In this document: in pieces, positions 16,790-25,868 of the stretch | How the letters are laid out: each line of letters starts with the position of its first letter | Position numbering within the stretch: the first letter of the stretch is position 1 | Assembly: GCF_029868385.1 (NCBI RefSeq) | Contig: NZ_JARWNX010000031.1 | Location: 1-64,000, forward strand | From: Nocardia cyriacigeorgica | GTDB lineage: Bacteria > Actinomycetota > Actinomycetes > Mycobacteriales > Mycobacteriaceae | Length of the DNA: 64,000 nt | Direction of reading: 5' to 3' | The notes under the pieces: model-generated | What the model saw: only the letters and a program-made list of their open reading frames with translations | Told to the model about the DNA's origin: nothing | The model's database searches: none | Made by a program: the position numbers and the translations under genes

Positions 16790-17641
16790 GTGACATCTGT
16801 GGAGCCTCCCGAGCATGTGCGAGCCACGTTCGGCCTGCGCGAGGTGACGCCGATTGCGCTCGGCGACTGGGAAGGCGGCTGGCGCCTCGGCGATGTGGTG
16901 CTCAGCCCCGTCGCCGATCACGCCAGGGCGGCCTGGTCGGCCAAGGTACGCGAGAATCTGAAGGTCGACGGCTTGCGGCTGGCCCGGCCGGTGCGGGCCA
17001 CCGACGGACGCTATGTGGTGTCCGGCTGGCGGGCCGACACCTTCCTGGAAGGTACGCCCGAACCGCGGCACGACGAGGTGGTATCGGTCTCGCTGCGCTT
17101 GCATGCGGCCACCGCGCAGCTCGAGCGGCCGCGGTTCCTGGTGCAGCCGCCGGTCGCGCCGTGGATGGATGTCGACGTATTCGTCGCCGCCGACCGTGCC
17201 GCCTGGGAGGCCGTGCCGCTGCGCAGTCTGCGCGCGGGCGGCGCGATACCGACGACCTCGCCCGACGGCAGGCACAGCATGGAGTTGATCGGGCAGCTGG
17301 CCACCCTGCGCAAACCGGTGCGGACCCCGGCGCAGCTGGTGCACGGCGATCTGTTCGGCACCGTATTGTTCTCCGGCGCCGACACTCCCGGCCTCAGCGA
17401 TATCACCCCGTACTGGCGCCCGGCGGCGTGGGCGGCGGGTGTGGTGGTGGTGGATGCCCTGTCCTGGGGCGGCGCCGACGACGGACTGCTGGAGCGTTGG
17501 GCGGATCTGCCGGAGTGGCCGCAGATGCTGTTGCGGGCGGCCATGTTCCGGCTCGCGGTGCACGCCCTGCATCCGCGGTCCACACCGGAGGCGTTGCCCG
17601 GTCTGGCGCGCACCGCGGATATGGTGCGGTTCCTGCTCTGA
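16790..17641 (+). CDS. Kinase-fold protein, actinobacterial TIGR02569 type
   Basis: This 283-residue protein is equivalent to Rv3205c. It resembles aminoglycoside/choline phosphotransferase folds: LVHGDLFGTVLF at about 184-195 looks like the catalytic loop (HGDLxxxN) but with Val/Leu where the conserved Asn sits, and SDITPYWRP replaces the usual I-D-F/W motif. The changes suggest a different or lost phosphotransfer activity. The start is GTG at 16790, with TACGGT (16778-16783) ending six bases upstream, consistent with a leaderless mRNA. Function is unknown. Confidence 0.72.
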   Translation: MTSVEPPEHVRATFGLREVTPIALGDWEGGWRLGDVVLSPVADHARAAWSAKVRENLKVDGLRLARPVRATDGRYVVSGWRADTFLEGTPEPRHDEVVSVSLRLHAATAQLERPRFLVQPPVAPWMDVDVFVAADRAAWEAVPLRSLRAGGAIPTTSPDGRHSMELIGQLATLRKPVRTPAQLVHGDLFGTVLFSGADTPGLSDITPYWRPAAWAAGVVVVDALSWGGADDGLLERWADLPEWPQMLLRAAMFRLAVHALHPRSTPEALPGLARTADMVRFLL

Positions 17642-17731
17642 ACCGGCACGGCCGATTCGACGATCGTGCATAACGCGGCGTGGTGCGGCGCCGCCGACAA
17701 CGACGACACCGCACCCGGTGCGGACCCGGTC

Positions 17732-19207
17732 TCAGACGTTCGCGTACGCCAGCGAGGGAACCCGCGCCACCGCGAATTCCGAGCGCAGGTAGAACCACCA
17801 CGTCACGCCCGCCATCACCACGAACGCGGCGGCGTAACCCCAGAATGCGGGCGCCATACTGCCGAAGTTGGTGTTGGACAGCCGAAGTGCCTGTTGGAGT
17901 AGATAGCCGCCGGAGGCGCCGATCGCCCCGATGACACCGATGGCCGCACCCGCCTGCCGCTTCGCCGACGCCGCCGCCTGAGCGGGATCGAGATCGTGCT
18001 CGGCGGCGTACTTCGCGGCCTCGGCGCTGAAGATCGACGGGATCATCCGGTAGGTGGAGCCATTGCCGATACCGGTGAGCACGAACAGCAACAGGAACGA
18101 GATCAGATACAGCGGAAAGCTCTTCAGCTCCAGCGCCGCCATGATCAACGCCACCGCGACCGCCATACCGCCGAACACCGTGAGGGTGATCTTGGCGCCG
18201 CCGATCTTATCGGCGACCCAGCCGCCGAACGGCCTGCTGAACGAGCCGACCAGCGCGCCGAGGAAGGCGAGATTGCCGAGGGTGGTGATCCAGCCGATAT
18301 TCGCCAGATCGGGGAAGTTGGCCTTGATCAGGGTGGGGAAGGCGAAGGAGAACCCGATGAACGAACCGAAGGTGCCGATGTAGAGCACCGACATCACCCA
18401 GGTGTGCTGATTGGTCAGCGCGAGTCGGTAGGACTTACCGTCGGATTTCGCGGTGCGCAGACTGTCCATGCAGCGCAGTGCGCCGATGGTGGCGATCAGG
18501 ATGAACGGCACCCAGACCAGCACCGCGAGGGTGATCCCGAAGCGATAGCCCGCCGGGTCCTTCGCGGTCAGATGGGTACCGAAGGTGATCAGCAGCGGCA
18601 GCAGCAGCTGGGTCTGCGCGACGCCGAGATTGCCGCCCGCCGCATTGATGCCCAGCGCCGCGCCCTTTTTCCCTTCCGGGAAGAAGAACGAGATATTGGC
18701 CATCGAGGACGAGAAGTTGCCGCCGCCGACACCGGCGAGCGCGGCCAGGATCAGGAACACCCACATCGGTGTATCCGGCTGGTTGACGAAATAGGCCAGC
18801 CCGAGTGTGGGGATCAGCAGCATGGCGGCGCTGAACGCGGTGAAGGCCCGGCCGCCGAAGCGGGGGATGGCGAAGGTGTAGGGAATGCGCAGTGCCGCAC
18901 CGACCAGCGTCGGGGTGGAGGTGAGCAGCAGGGCATTGCTCACCGCGGTCGGATCGCCCTTGCCGAGCCCGGCCAGGAACCCGAAACCGGCCGCGCCCAT
19001 GCTCGTCACGACCGAACCCCAGATGACCCAGACGCTGAAGCCGAGATTCTCGGCGAACACCGAGAAGGCGAGGTTCTTCCGCGCGGTGCGCGCCCCGCCG
19101 GATTCCCAGAACCGCGGGTCGTCGGGCTCCCAGGTATCGATCCAGCGTCCGCGCCGCTGATGGCTGAACGTCGGTGTCTGCTTGCCGGTGTCGGATATCG
19201 CGGTCAT
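17732..19207 (-). CDS. narK: Nitrate/nitrite transporter NarK type
   Basis: This 491-residue MFS transporter of the nitrate/nitrite porter family shows the two glycine-rich nitrate signature helices, LAGVGGGNFSSSMANISFFFP (about residue 165) and LTGIGNGSTYRMIP, with twelve membrane helices. An N-terminal W-x-P-x-D-x-x-F-W-E motif precedes the first helix. It imports nitrate or exchanges it for nitrite at the plasma membrane. GAGGGAG precedes the ATG at 19205-19207. A second, divergent narK-type gene lies 2.5 kb away with nirB. The 217-base gap upstream (19208-19424) has no gene, and I see no convincing operator in it. Confidence 0.92.
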   Translation of the reverse strand: MTAISDTGKQTPTFSHQRRGRWIDTWEPDDPRFWESGGARTARKNLAFSVFAENLGFSVWVIWGSVVTSMGAAGFGFLAGLGKGDPTAVSNALLLTSTPTLVGAALRIPYTFAIPRFGGRAFTAFSAAMLLIPTLGLAYFVNQPDTPMWVFLILAALAGVGGGNFSSSMANISFFFPEGKKGAALGINAAGGNLGVAQTQLLLPLLITFGTHLTAKDPAGYRFGITLAVLVWVPFILIATIGALRCMDSLRTAKSDGKSYRLALTNQHTWVMSVLYIGTFGSFIGFSFAFPTLIKANFPDLANIGWITTLGNLAFLGALVGSFSRPFGGWVADKIGGAKITLTVFGGMAVAVALIMAALELKSFPLYLISFLLLFVLTGIGNGSTYRMIPSIFSAEAAKYAAEHDLDPAQAAASAKRQAGAAIGVIGAIGASGGYLLQQALRLSNTNFGSMAPAFWGYAAAFVVMAGVTWWFYLRSEFAVARVPSLAYANV

Positions 19208-19424
19208 CGGCTCCCTCTCGATCGCACTGCGACCGCTCCCTCATCGTGGCGGCACTGCCTCATCGCAGCGCTGTGGTGTCCCGGCGTCCCCTCGATGACG
19301 TGCCGCCGGGTGCCTGAGCGGTCGAATCACAAGGTAGGAGGGTGGTGTTGCGGTCACATGGCCCGCAGTGACGATCACGGCAACTCCGACTCACCGCGGC
19401 TGCGGCGTGCCGGTGACCGGTTGG

Positions 19425-20108
19425 TTACGCGGTCTCGCTTCCCGGTGCGGGGTACTCGGCGAGCAGTGAGCCGAGGAAGCAGCGCGCGGCCTGGGCGGCG
19501 CGGTCGGCGTCGCCGTCGATGACGGCCTGCACCAGTTCGCGATGCTCCGCATCGTAGGAATCGCCGTACTTCGAGGTCCGGGAGCGGATGCCCGCCTCGA
19601 TGACCGGCAGCAGCGAATCGTAGAACTCCAGGTACACCGCGTTGTGGCTGGCGACCACGATGGCGCGGTGCAGTTGGACGTCGGCCTCGATGGCGGCGGG
19701 GTTGTCCTCGTCCCAGGACTTGCCGCGTTCCTCCAGCAGCCGCCGCAGGGTGGCGATATCGGTTTCGTCGCGGCGTTGGGCGGCGAGGGCGGCGGCGGTG
19801 GTGTCGAGGGCCTGGCGCAGTTCGAGGATGTCGCGTTCCTGGGCGTCGGCGAAGTATTTGGCCAGCGCGCCACTCACCTCGGAGCTGGCGATCACATAGG
19901 TGCCCGAGCCCTGTCGGCGCTCGAGCATGCCCGCGTGGACGAGTGCCTGCACCGCCTCACGCAGCGTATTCCGGCCGGTACCGGTGAGTTCGGCGAGTTC
20001 CGGCTCGGTGGGTATGCGCGAGCCGATCGGCCAACGGCCCGAGCGGATTTCGGCCCGGAGCTGTTCGGTGACCTGCGCGATGAGACTGGTGCGGCGGACG
20101 GGTTGCAC
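19425..20108 (-). CDS. GntR/FadR-family regulator (FCD domain)
   Basis: This protein of about 227 residues has an N-terminal winged helix (about 5-70, with SRIPTEPELAELTGTGRNTLREAVQALVHAGMLERRQGSGTYV) and a C-terminal FCD domain whose conserved Asp/His residues (LHRAIVVASHN and AEHRELVQA) bind a metal and a carboxylate ligand. The GTG at 20106-20108 is preferred: the sequence TACCCT (AGGGTA at 20115-20120 on the plus strand) ends six bases upstream, a leaderless layout. An ATG 14 codons earlier at 20150 is an alternative. It is divergent from the CynX-type transporter and probably regulates it. Confidence 0.86.
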   Translation of the reverse strand: MQPVRRTSLIAQVTEQLRAEIRSGRWPIGSRIPTEPELAELTGTGRNTLREAVQALVHAGMLERRQGSGTYVIASSEVSGALAKYFADAQERDILELRQALDTTAAALAAQRRDETDIATLRRLLEERGKSWDEDNPAAIEADVQLHRAIVVASHNAVYLEFYDSLLPVIEAGIRSRTSKYGDSYDAEHRELVQAVIDGDADRAAQAARCFLGSLLAEYPAPGSETA

Positions 20109-20137
20109 CGCAACAGGGTACCGCTCGTCACATCGGC

Positions 20138-20166
20138 TTGCTCCCGTCATCCGGTCATCCTATGAT
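20138..20166 (+). promoter_or_regulatory. Strong leaderless promoter of the CynX-type gene
   Basis: TTGCTC (20138-20143), a 17-base spacer and TATGAT (20161-20166) form a near-consensus housekeeping promoter. The predicted start point falls on the GTG at 20173, so no 5' leader is left. The regulator's own candidate start and -10 (20106-20120) lie just beside it, so a repressor here could control both directions. Confidence 0.65.
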
Positions 20167-20172
20167 TTTTCG

Positions 20173-21435
20173 GTGACCGCAACCCTGCCCGAGACGACCA
20201 CCAGCCCCGGCGCGCAGACGGCCGTGCGCCGACGCGCGCTGACCGAAGGTCGGCTGCTGGTACTCGCGGCGATCATCATGTCGGCGCTCGTGCTGCGCGT
20301 CGCGGTCACCGCCTTCAGCCCGCTGGCCGAGGAGATCGGCCACGAGATCGGCTACGGCACCGCCGTCGTCGGCGTGTTCGGCATGATCCCCACCCTGATG
20401 TTCTCCCTGTCCGGTCTGCTGACCCCGCTGCTGGTGCGCAGGCTCGGCCTCGAGCGCACCGCACTGGTCGCCATGCTGATGGCCGGGCTCGGCATGCTCA
20501 TCCGGGTGCTCGTCTCCGGCACCGCGGAACTGTTCGTCTTCTCCGCCCTCGCCCTCGGCGGCATGGGCATCGGCAATGTGGTGATCCCGCCGCTGGTCAA
20601 GCGGTACTTCCCGGACCGGCTCGCCATCGTCAGCGCGCTCTACATCACCATGGTGCAGATCGGCACCGTACTGCCCGCGCTGGTCGCGGTGCCCGTCGCC
20701 GAATCGCACGGCTGGCGGATCTCGCTCGGCATGTGGGCGCTGCTCGGCTTCATCGCCGCCGTGCCGTGGTTCGGCGTACTGCGCGACCGCCGCGGCCGCG
20801 ACCGGGCCGACACCACCGCACTGCCCGCCGACGGGCCCGACACCGCTGGCAAGGCCTGGCGCTCGCCGGTGGCCTGGGGCATGGCCGGCATGTTCGGTAT
20901 GACCTCGCTGACGACCTACTCCATGTTCACCTGGCTGCCGACGATCTTCGCCGACGCGGGCGCGAGCGCGGCCTTCGGCGGCTCGATGGTCGCGCTGTTC
21001 GCGGTGGTCGGCCTGGTCGCCGCGTTGACCGCGCCGACCGTCGCCGCACGTATGCGGAATCCGTTCCCGGTGGTGATCGGCTGTGCGGTGTGTTTCTTCG
21101 TGGCCTTCACCGCCCTGTTGATCGCGCCGATGAGCGCACCGATCCTGTGGGTGATCGTGCTCGGTCTCGGCCCGAGCACCTTCCCGATGGCGCTCACCCT
21201 GATCAACCTGCGCACCCGCACCCCGGCGGGCTCGGCGGCGCTGTCGGGCTTCACCCAGGGCGTCGGTTACGCGGTCGCCTGCGCCGGGCCGGTGCTGTTC
21301 GGCATGCTGCACACCGCCACCGGCGGGTACGCCGCGCCGTTCGCCTTCCTCGGCGTTGCGGTGCTGGTGTTGTTGGCCGGGGCCTGGCAGGCCTGCAAAC
21401 CGCGCATGCTCGAGGACACCTGGTCGGCACGCTGA
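20173..21435 (+). CDS. MFS transporter, CynX/NimT family
   Basis: This 420-residue protein has about twelve helices and the CynX/NimT pattern: LVLRVAVTAFSPLAEEIGHEIGYG at the start, LGGMGIGNVVIPPLVKRYFPDR in helix 4-5, and GFTQGVGYAVACAGPVLFG late. Family members carry cyanate or 2-nitroimidazole, but most are untested. Given the nitrate genes on both sides, a small nitrogen compound is possible, though this is only inference. The start is GTG at 20173, in line with the leaderless promoter; earlier in-frame starts would overlap the divergent regulator. Confidence 0.83.
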   Translation: MTATLPETTTSPGAQTAVRRRALTEGRLLVLAAIIMSALVLRVAVTAFSPLAEEIGHEIGYGTAVVGVFGMIPTLMFSLSGLLTPLLVRRLGLERTALVAMLMAGLGMLIRVLVSGTAELFVFSALALGGMGIGNVVIPPLVKRYFPDRLAIVSALYITMVQIGTVLPALVAVPVAESHGWRISLGMWALLGFIAAVPWFGVLRDRRGRDRADTTALPADGPDTAGKAWRSPVAWGMAGMFGMTSLTTYSMFTWLPTIFADAGASAAFGGSMVALFAVVGLVAALTAPTVAARMRNPFPVVIGCAVCFFVAFTALLIAPMSAPILWVIVLGLGPSTFPMALTLINLRTRTPAGSAALSGFTQGVGYAVACAGPVLFGMLHTATGGYAAPFAFLGVAVLVLLAGAWQACKPRMLEDTWSAR

Positions 21436-21577
21436 GCCGAACATCCGGCGTCGCGGCGCGGCGCCGGATGTCCTTGCGGCAGCCCCACGTAGGAGTTGCG
21501 GCTGGGGGTGACCCACGTCATGCTGGCAGGCGACCTCACCGCGCCGTGTCGCGCGAGCGGGCAATCGGACATGTCCG

Positions 21578-21629
21578 GAAACGGGTGTGCCATCTGCCGG
21601 AAACATCTCACCCCGATACCCCGGGAAAC
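21578..21629 (+). promoter_or_regulatory. Possible GlnR region upstream of second narK
   Basis: Three GAAAC half-sites occur at 21578-21582, 21600-21604 and 21625-21629. The first two are exactly 22 bases apart, the spacing of the GlnR b-type half-sites, but the intervening a-type sites are poor (GCCAT, CGATA). The 284-base region 21436-21719 holds no gene. Confidence 0.4.
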
Positions 21630-21719
21630 GTGAGCAACCGTTGATTTGACGGTCATTTCGCGCAGCATTTCGGCAATACCCGTTTCCTACCGTTGGGCCA
21701 ACCGATTTTGGGAGGCCCG

Positions 21720-23186
21720 TTGAGTACGCCGACGCGTAACCGCAACCTCGAGCACTGGGATGCCGAGGATGTCGCAGCCTGGGAAGCAGGCGGTAAGGAC
21801 ATCGCCAAGCGCAACCTGATCTGGTCGGTCGTCGCCGAGCACATCGGTTTCTCGATCTGGTCGATCTGGTCGGTCATGGTGCTGTTCATGCCCACCGAGA
21901 CCTTCGGCATCGATGCGGCGGGCAAGTTCTTCCTGGTGGCGGTCCCGACCCTGGTCGGCGCGGTGCTGCGGATTCCCTACACCGTGGCGACGGCGAAGTT
22001 CGGAGGACGTAACTGGACGGTGTTCAGCGCGCTCGCACTGCTGGTGCCCGCCCTGCTGACGCTGTACTTCATCAACCAGCCCGGCACCTCCTACACCACC
22101 TTCCTGGTCGTCGCGGCGTTCGCCGGTCTCGGTGGCGGCAACTTCGCGTCGTCGATGACCAATATCAATGCCTTCTACCCGCAGCGGCTCAAGGGCTGGG
22201 CGCTCGGTATGAACGCCGGTGGCGGCAATATCGGCGTTCCGGTGATCCAGCTGCTCGGACTGCTGGTGATCGCGACCCTCGGCAATGAATACGCCTCGAT
22301 CATCTGCGCGATCTATCTGGTGCTGATCGCGGTGGCCGCGGTCGGCGCCGCCCTGTTCATGGACAACCTGCGCAACCAGAAGGCCGACCTGTCCGACATG
22401 GTCACCGCGCTGAAGGTGCCGCAGTCGTGGGCCATCGCCTTCCTCTACATCGGCACCTTCGGCTCGTTCATCGGTTACAGCTTCGCCTTCGGCCAGATCT
22501 TGCAGATCAGCTTCCTCGCCGGTGGCGACACCCCGATGCAGGCCACCCTGCACGCCGCGCAGATCGCGTTCATCGGCCCGCTGCTCGGTTCGCTGGCCCG
22601 CCCCTACGGCGGCAAGCTGGCCGACCGGATCGGCGGCAGCAGGGTCAGCATCGTCATCTTCGCGGCGATGATGGTGGCCACCGCGGTGGTCGCGGTCGCC
22701 TCCACCATCGGCGACGGCACCGCCGGCGGCCCGTCCGGTGCGGTCATGGCCGTGCTGACGCTCGGGTTCGTTGCCCTGTTCATCCTGTCCGGGCTCGGCA
22801 ACGGATCGGTCACCAAGATCATCCCGTCGGTCTTCGACGCCAAATCCAAGAGCCTGGCCGCGAGCCCTGCCGAGCAGGCGGCCTGGTCGCAGAACACCTC
22901 GGGTGCGCTGATCGGGTTCGTCGGCGCCATCGGCGCGCTCGGCGGTGTCGGCATCAACCTGGTGCTGCGTTCGTCGTACGCGTCCACACAGTCCGCGACC
23001 ACCGCCTTCTGGGTGTTCATGGGGTTCTACGTGGCCTGCGCCGTCGTCACCTGGGCGGTGTTCCTGCGCAGGCCCGGCCTGCGCACGGCCGACACCGACG
23101 TCGTGGTCGAGGCCGAAGCCCTGGTCCTGGAAGCCGAGGCCGCCAACTCCACCACCCGGTCCACCAACTCGTCGGCTCGCGCCTGA
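21720..23186 (+). CDS. narK2: Nitrate/nitrite transporter, second NarK paralogue
   Basis: This 488-residue MFS nitrate/nitrite porter has signature helices FAGLGGGNFASSMTNINAFYP and LSGLGNGSVTKIIP. It shares the W-x-x-x-x-W-x-x-G N-terminal motif with the other NarK in the window but differs through most loops, and has an Ala/Glu/Ser/Thr-rich cytosolic tail. The TTG at 21720 is chosen because GGGAGG lies four bases upstream; an earlier start would include the ribosome site. nirB follows after 26 bases, so transporter and nitrite reductase form one operon and this copy most likely serves nitrate assimilation. The symbol narK2 only marks a second copy. Confidence 0.9.
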   Translation: MSTPTRNRNLEHWDAEDVAAWEAGGKDIAKRNLIWSVVAEHIGFSIWSIWSVMVLFMPTETFGIDAAGKFFLVAVPTLVGAVLRIPYTVATAKFGGRNWTVFSALALLVPALLTLYFINQPGTSYTTFLVVAAFAGLGGGNFASSMTNINAFYPQRLKGWALGMNAGGGNIGVPVIQLLGLLVIATLGNEYASIICAIYLVLIAVAAVGAALFMDNLRNQKADLSDMVTALKVPQSWAIAFLYIGTFGSFIGYSFAFGQILQISFLAGGDTPMQATLHAAQIAFIGPLLGSLARPYGGKLADRIGGSRVSIVIFAAMMVATAVVAVASTIGDGTAGGPSGAVMAVLTLGFVALFILSGLGNGSVTKIIPSVFDAKSKSLAASPAEQAAWSQNTSGALIGFVGAIGALGGVGINLVLRSSYASTQSATTAFWVFMGFYVACAVVTWAVFLRRPGLRTADTDVVVEAEALVLEAEAANSTTRSTNSSARA

Positions 23187-23212
23187 CATCGAACAACCAC
23201 GGAGGGACAGTC

Positions 23213-25762
23213 ATGAACTCGACAGTCGAACCCACACAGCGCAAGACCGTGGTGGTCGCGGGCCATGGCATGGTCGGTCACCGGTTCGTGGAGGCGCTGC
23301 GTTCCCGAGACGAGGCAGGCCGGTGGCAGGTCGTGATCCTCAGCGAGGAACAGTTGCCCGCTTACGACCGCGTCGGGCTGTCGTCCTACGTCGGCGCCTG
23401 GGATCCGAGCGCACTGGCCCTGCCCGGTAACGAGTACGCCGGTGACGATCTGGTCGAGTTGCGGCTCGGCCAGCGCGCCGAATCCATCGACCGCGCCGCC
23501 CGCAAGCTCACCACCTCCACCGGCGAGACCCTCGGCTACGACGCGCTGGTGCTGGCCACCGGTTCCTACGCTTTCGTGCCGCCGGTGCCCGGTCACGACA
23601 ATGCCGAATGCTTCGTGTACCGCACCCTCGACGATCTCGACGGTATCCGGGCCACCGCCGCGGCGGCCGGGGAGGGCGCGCACGGCGTCGTCATCGGCGG
23701 CGGGCTGCTCGGGCTGGAGGCGGCCAATGCGCTGCGCCTGCTCGGCATGACACCGCACGTCATCGAATACAACGACCGGCTGATGCCCGCCCAGGTCGAC
23801 GCCGGTGGTGGCGCCATCCTGGAGAAGCTGGTCACCGAACTCGGCCTGCACGTGCACACCGGTGTCGGCACCTCATCGATCGACACCGTCGACGGCGCGG
23901 GGCCCGCGACCAAACTGAAGGTCACCCTGTCCGACGACAGCACCATCGACGCCGCGCTGGTGGTGTTCTCCGCCGGTATCCGCCCGCGCGACGAGATCGC
24001 CCGCGAGGCCGGTCTCGAGGTGGGGCCGCGCGGCGGCATCATCACCGACCTCGGCCTCCAGACCTCCGATCCGAACATCTACGCGGTCGGTGAATGCGCC
24101 GCGGTCGAGGGCGTCTGCTACGGCCTGGTCGCCCCCGGTTACACCACCGCCGAGATCGTCGCCGACCGGCTGCTCGGCGGCGCGGGGGAATTCCCCGGCG
24201 CGGATATGTCCACCAAGCTGAAGCTGCTCGGTGTCGATGTGGCCAGCTTCGGCGATGCGCACGGCACCACCGAGGGCGCGCTGTCGGTGGTGTTGCACGA
24301 TGCCGCCAAGGGCACCTACGCCAAGCTGGTGATCTCCGATGACGCGCAGACCCTGCTCGGCGGCATCCTGGTCGGTGACGCCACCCAGTACGCGGCGCTG
24401 CGCCCGCTGGTCGGCCGTCCGCTGCCCGCCGAACCCGCCGCGCTCATCTCCCCGGCGGGCGCCGAACTCGGCGCCGACGCACTGCCCGACGACGCCCAGA
24501 TCTGCTCCTGCAACAACGTCAGCAAGGGCGCCATCTGCGGCGCCATCGGCGAGGGCGCCTGCGATATCGCGGGCATCAAGAGCTGCACCAATGCGGGCAC
24601 CTCCTGCGGTGGCTGTGTGCCGATGATCAAGAAGCTGCTCGAACAGTCCGGTGTGGAGATGTCCAAGGCGCTGTGCGAGCACTTCGCCCAGTCGCGGGCC
24701 GAACTGTTCGACATCGTGCAGGTCACCGGCATCCGCACGTTCTCCGAGCTGATCGCCAAATACGGCAAGGGCGCGGGCTGCGATATCTGCAAGCCCACCG
24801 TCGCCTCCATCCTGGCCTCCACCTCGAGCGATCACATCCTCGACGGCGAACAGGCCGCGTTGCAGGACACCAACGACCACTTCCTGGCCAACTTGCAGAA
24901 GAACGGCACCTATTCGGTGGTGCCGCGGATGCCGGGTGGTGAGGTCACCGCCGAGCAGCTGATCACCATCGGTGAGGTCGCCAAGGAGTTCGACCTCTAC
25001 GTCAAGGTCACCGGCGGTCAGCGCATCGACCTGTTCGGCGCCAGCGTCGATCAGCTGCCGCTGATCTGGAAGCGCCTGGTGGACGCGGGCATGGAATCCG
25101 GCCACGCGTACGGCAAATCGCTGCGCACGGTCAAGAGCTGCGTCGGCTCCACCTGGTGCCGGTACGGTCAGCAGGATTCGGTCGGCATGGCCGTGCTGCT
25201 GGAGAAGCGCTACCGCGGTCTACGTTCGCCGCACAAGCTCAAGCTCGCGGTCTCCGGGTGCGCGCGCGAATGCGCGGAGGCGCGCGGTAAGGACGTCGGC
25301 GTCATCGCCACCGAGAACGGCTGGAACCTCTACGTCGGCGGTAACGGTGGTCTCACCCCCAAGCACGCCGTGCTGTTGGCCGGTGAACTCGACGACGACA
25401 CGCTGATCTCCTATATCGACCGGTATCTGATGTTCTACATCCGCACCGCCGACCGGTTGCAGCGCACCGCGCCGTGGCAGGAATCGCTCGAGGGTGGCAT
25501 CGAGTATGTCAAGCAGGTGGTCTGCGAGGACAGTCTCGGTATCGCCAGCGAGCTGGAAGCGGCGATGGCCAAGCACGTCGACGGCTACCGCGACGAATGG
25601 GCCGCGGTGCTCGAGGACGAGGACAAGCTCTCGCGTTTCGTGTCCTTCGTCAACGCGCCGGAGCAGACCGATCCGACCATCTCGTTCGATGACAGCGGCG
25701 AGCGCAAGGTGCCGGTGCTGCTCGGCCTGCCCGATATGCCCGTCGCCAGCGCCGGAGCATGA
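23213..25762 (+). CDS. nirB: Assimilatory nitrite reductase large subunit
   Basis: This 849-residue protein is of normal family length. It has an FAD/NADH oxidoreductase module (about 10-330, with VVVAGHGMVGHRF and VVIGGGLLGLEAA), a BFD-like [2Fe-2S] site (C431, C433, C465, C468) and a siroheme/[4Fe-4S] module whose four cysteines are C643, C649, C683 and C687. It reduces nitrite to ammonium with six electrons from NAD(P)H in the cytosol, with NirD as partner. GGAGGGA precedes the ATG. nirD lies 106 bases downstream across a GlnR-like box, so it may be partly uncoupled. Confidence 0.96.
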   Translation: MNSTVEPTQRKTVVVAGHGMVGHRFVEALRSRDEAGRWQVVILSEEQLPAYDRVGLSSYVGAWDPSALALPGNEYAGDDLVELRLGQRAESIDRAARKLTTSTGETLGYDALVLATGSYAFVPPVPGHDNAECFVYRTLDDLDGIRATAAAAGEGAHGVVIGGGLLGLEAANALRLLGMTPHVIEYNDRLMPAQVDAGGGAILEKLVTELGLHVHTGVGTSSIDTVDGAGPATKLKVTLSDDSTIDAALVVFSAGIRPRDEIAREAGLEVGPRGGIITDLGLQTSDPNIYAVGECAAVEGVCYGLVAPGYTTAEIVADRLLGGAGEFPGADMSTKLKLLGVDVASFGDAHGTTEGALSVVLHDAAKGTYAKLVISDDAQTLLGGILVGDATQYAALRPLVGRPLPAEPAALISPAGAELGADALPDDAQICSCNNVSKGAICGAIGEGACDIAGIKSCTNAGTSCGGCVPMIKKLLEQSGVEMSKALCEHFAQSRAELFDIVQVTGIRTFSELIAKYGKGAGCDICKPTVASILASTSSDHILDGEQAALQDTNDHFLANLQKNGTYSVVPRMPGGEVTAEQLITIGEVAKEFDLYVKVTGGQRIDLFGASVDQLPLIWKRLVDAGMESGHAYGKSLRTVKSCVGSTWCRYGQQDSVGMAVLLEKRYRGLRSPHKLKLAVSGCARECAEARGKDVGVIATENGWNLYVGGNGGLTPKHAVLLAGELDDDTLISYIDRYLMFYIRTADRLQRTAPWQESLEGGIEYVKQVVCEDSLGIASELEAAMAKHVDGYRDEWAAVLEDEDKLSRFVSFVNAPEQTDPTISFDDSGERKVPVLLGLPDMPVASAGA

Positions 25763-25786
25763 CCGGATCGGTGCGGCGTCGCAACT

Positions 25787-25824
25787 GCTACGCCCGGGAA
25801 ATGACGGCTTAACCGCGAGGAAAC
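25787..25824 (+). promoter_or_regulatory. Four-half-site GlnR-like box before nirD
   Basis: GCTAC-N6-GAAAT-N6-TTAAC-N6-GAAAC sits in the nirB-nirD gap with an exact 11-base period (half-sites at 25787, 25798, 25809 and 25820). This matches the actinobacterial GlnR operator form gTnAC-N6-GaAAc repeated twice. GlnR activates nitrate and nitrite assimilation in streptomycetes and mycobacteria, so an internal GlnR-driven promoter for nirD, nnaR and the chelatase is likely. The nirD ATG is 45 bases further on. Confidence 0.65.
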
Positions 25825-25868
25825 AGGGCGCCGGTACCAATGAGTAAGGCGTTTGGAGGAGAACCCCG

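Noticed and set aside
22427..23212. N-terminal extension of the nirB frame by 262 codons
   Set aside because: The extension is Arg/His/Pro-rich, overlaps the real narK2 coding frame, and a good ribosome site precedes the ATG at 23213.
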